Source: Pavlovales sp. CCMP2436
Lineage: Eukaryota > Haptophyta > Pavlovophyceae > Pavlovales
Direction of reading: 5' to 3'
Assembly (NCBI GenBank): GCA_026770615.1
Contig: MU631721.1
Span: forward strand, 25,107 to 41,472
DNA length: 16,366 nucleotides
Shown: positions 15,691 through 16,366 of the stretch, in pieces
Layout: every line of letters starts with the position of its first letter
Position numbering within the stretch: the first letter of the stretch is position 1
Made by a program: the position numbers and the translations under genes
The notes under the pieces: generated by a model
What the model was told of the DNA's origin: nothing
What the model saw: only the letters and a program-made list of their open reading frames with translations
Database searches by the model: none

Positions 15691-16122
15691 CATAATAATA
15701 ATAAGAATAAGAATAATAAGTGCAGTCGGTGAATAATAATAAGTGCAGTCGGTGGCGCTGCGGCTCGTGGCAGAGCGCGAGACCGAGATTGGGAGATTCG
15801 TATCCGTCCCGTTCTGGGACGTGACCGCGCACCTCGCCAGGAGCGACCAGGACAAGGGCGGCAAGGCGGGCAAGGCAAACACCGGCGACGCGGGCTTCGC
15901 GGCGCGCCTGTGTGCCCTCGACGGTGTGAAACTGGGCAAGCTCTCCGTCCGCAACGAGGCTGACGCCGAAGCCATTCGCGAGGTGCCCTCCATGCGAGCT
16001 GGCGCGTCGAGTCCTTGCGCGCGTCGCGCGTGCGCCGCGTGCCCAAGCCGCCGTTCAACACGGCGTCGCTGCAGCAGGAGGCCGCGGCGAGGCTGCGCAT
16101 GTCTGTCACCCGCGCGATGCAG
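14801..16122 (+). CDS. topA: Bacterial-type DNA topoisomerase I (TopA), 5' part with intron
   Basis: This is a type IA topoisomerase, which relaxes negative supercoils through a 5'-phosphotyrosine link. In an alga it would act in the plastid or mitochondrion. The Toprim domain is clear: SLFVVESPPKVKTLAQYLG, then ATKGHVRVIPS and the metal-binding VYLAMDPDREGEAIAWHLL. It continues with RVSFNSVSKKAVHDAL and NLVAAQQAR, then TAG (15425-15427), then ALDYLVGFTLSPVLW and SAGRVQ|SVALRLVAERETEI across the intron. A one-base shift near 16000 separates EAIREVPS from VPKPPFNTASLQQEA, and the frame ends at a donor (ATGCAG|GTGCAAGG, 16123). The catalytic Tyr region lies beyond the window. ATG 14801 is the first in-frame Met; the frame is open from about 14714 and could encode part of a transit peptide. 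The sequence resembles alphaproteobacterial TopA in its LDYLVGFTLSPVLW block. The TAG and frame slip mean it is either damaged, recoded or misread. Confidence 0.88.
15425..15427 (+). other. In-frame TAG in topA
   Basis: The frame reads AAQQAR-TAG-ALDYLVGFTLSP with no missing residues on either side. Bacterial homologues mostly have Arg at this position. One change from CAG, AAG or TGG gives TAG, while Arg codons CGG and AGG need two. Confidence 0.88.
15512..15748 (+). other. topA intron with AAT/ATT microsatellites
   Basis: This 237-nt GT-AG intron joins AGRVQ to SVALRL in phase 0. It is filled with (AAT)n, (ATT)n and (TTATTC)n tracts. The 15640s-15660s segment is complementary to 15700-15720, so it can fold into a long A/U hairpin. 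The acceptor segment (AATAAGTGCAGTCGGTG) is present twice in tandem, ending at 15733 and 15756. Only the second gives the conserved exon frame. Confidence 0.87.
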
Positions 16123-16366
16123 GTGCAAGGTTTTACATCTTCCTTTTTTAATAATAGTTCTTTAATCGTCTCCCAACTTGCAGCCCAAAGGCGTACGGGC
16201 ATGACATGGAACGTAAATATCACTTCCCTGGAATTCCTGGAAAATCTTCACGGAAGCTAACAAATCTAACCGGGAATTCCCATTCCCGGAACCTAAATGT
16301 GTAAAACCCAGGCCCCAGCACCTCTACGAAGGCGTGTGTGTGTGTGGGGGGGGGGGGGGGGGGGGG
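16123..16366 (+). other. Start of a second topA intron and window end
   Basis: After the donor at 16123 no conserved TopA sequence is seen up to the window end, so this is probably intron. It contains several GGAATTCC-like palindromic bits around 16229-16290 and ends in (TG)n followed by at least 20 G. That simple sequence is the likely reason the contig stops here. Confidence 0.55.

Overview
The window looks like nuclear DNA of a GC-rich unicellular eukaryote, most likely an alga. The taxon is a guess and I cannot fix it. Host-type genes with short GT-AG introns lie at both ends. On the left are a flavin monooxygenase related to kynurenine 3-monooxygenase and a multi-pass membrane protein, arranged head to head. 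On the right is the 5' part of a bacterial-type DNA topoisomerase I. Both ends of the sequence run into repeats (a 50-bp tandem array on the left, (GT)n/poly-G on the right), so this is probably a whole contig bounded by assembly breaks.

Between them, about 2.4-11.3 kb looks like foreign DNA that has been resident in the genome for some time. It holds an ankyrin-repeat gene, broken by frameshifts and an internal 294-bp duplication. Next comes a compact cluster of small, closely spaced, partly overlapping genes for unknown and membrane proteins (5.5-7.7 kb), in a layout typical of nucleocytoplasmic large DNA viruses. A nearly full-length second-largest RNA polymerase subunit (RPB2 family, 7778-11289) follows. 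It carries two in-frame TAG codons, a triplicated 32-bp unit that shifts the frame, and a small deletion at a conserved block. It also has two short GT-AG introns near its 3' end. I read it as an endogenized, probably viral-type RPB2 that is decaying or needs recoding.

From about 11.64 to 14.34 kb the sequence becomes strongly AT-rich. All recognisable reading frames there are on the minus strand: a polyproline protein, a protein of about 210 codons, and a tail-anchored protein. Each continues in the same frame through TAA or TAG codons. Across the window I count nine internal in-frame stops in otherwise continuous coding frames. All nine are TAA or TAG, none is TGA, and one falls exactly on the near-invariant Gln of the RPB2 GYNQED motif. 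This is either a TAA/TAG-to-Gln recoding signal or a biased outcome of decay. Some neighbouring genes appear to end at TAG or TAA, which argues against one uniform non-standard code. The AT-rich island is roughly bracketed by two copies of a ~55-bp direct repeat (11290 and 14566).

The best candidates for something undescribed are the TAA/TAG-containing frames, the AT-rich three-gene island, and the unknown membrane-protein cluster next to the intron-bearing RPB2. Several frame breaks sit in G/C homopolymers and may be sequencing errors, so expression or resequencing data are needed before calling every gene dead.
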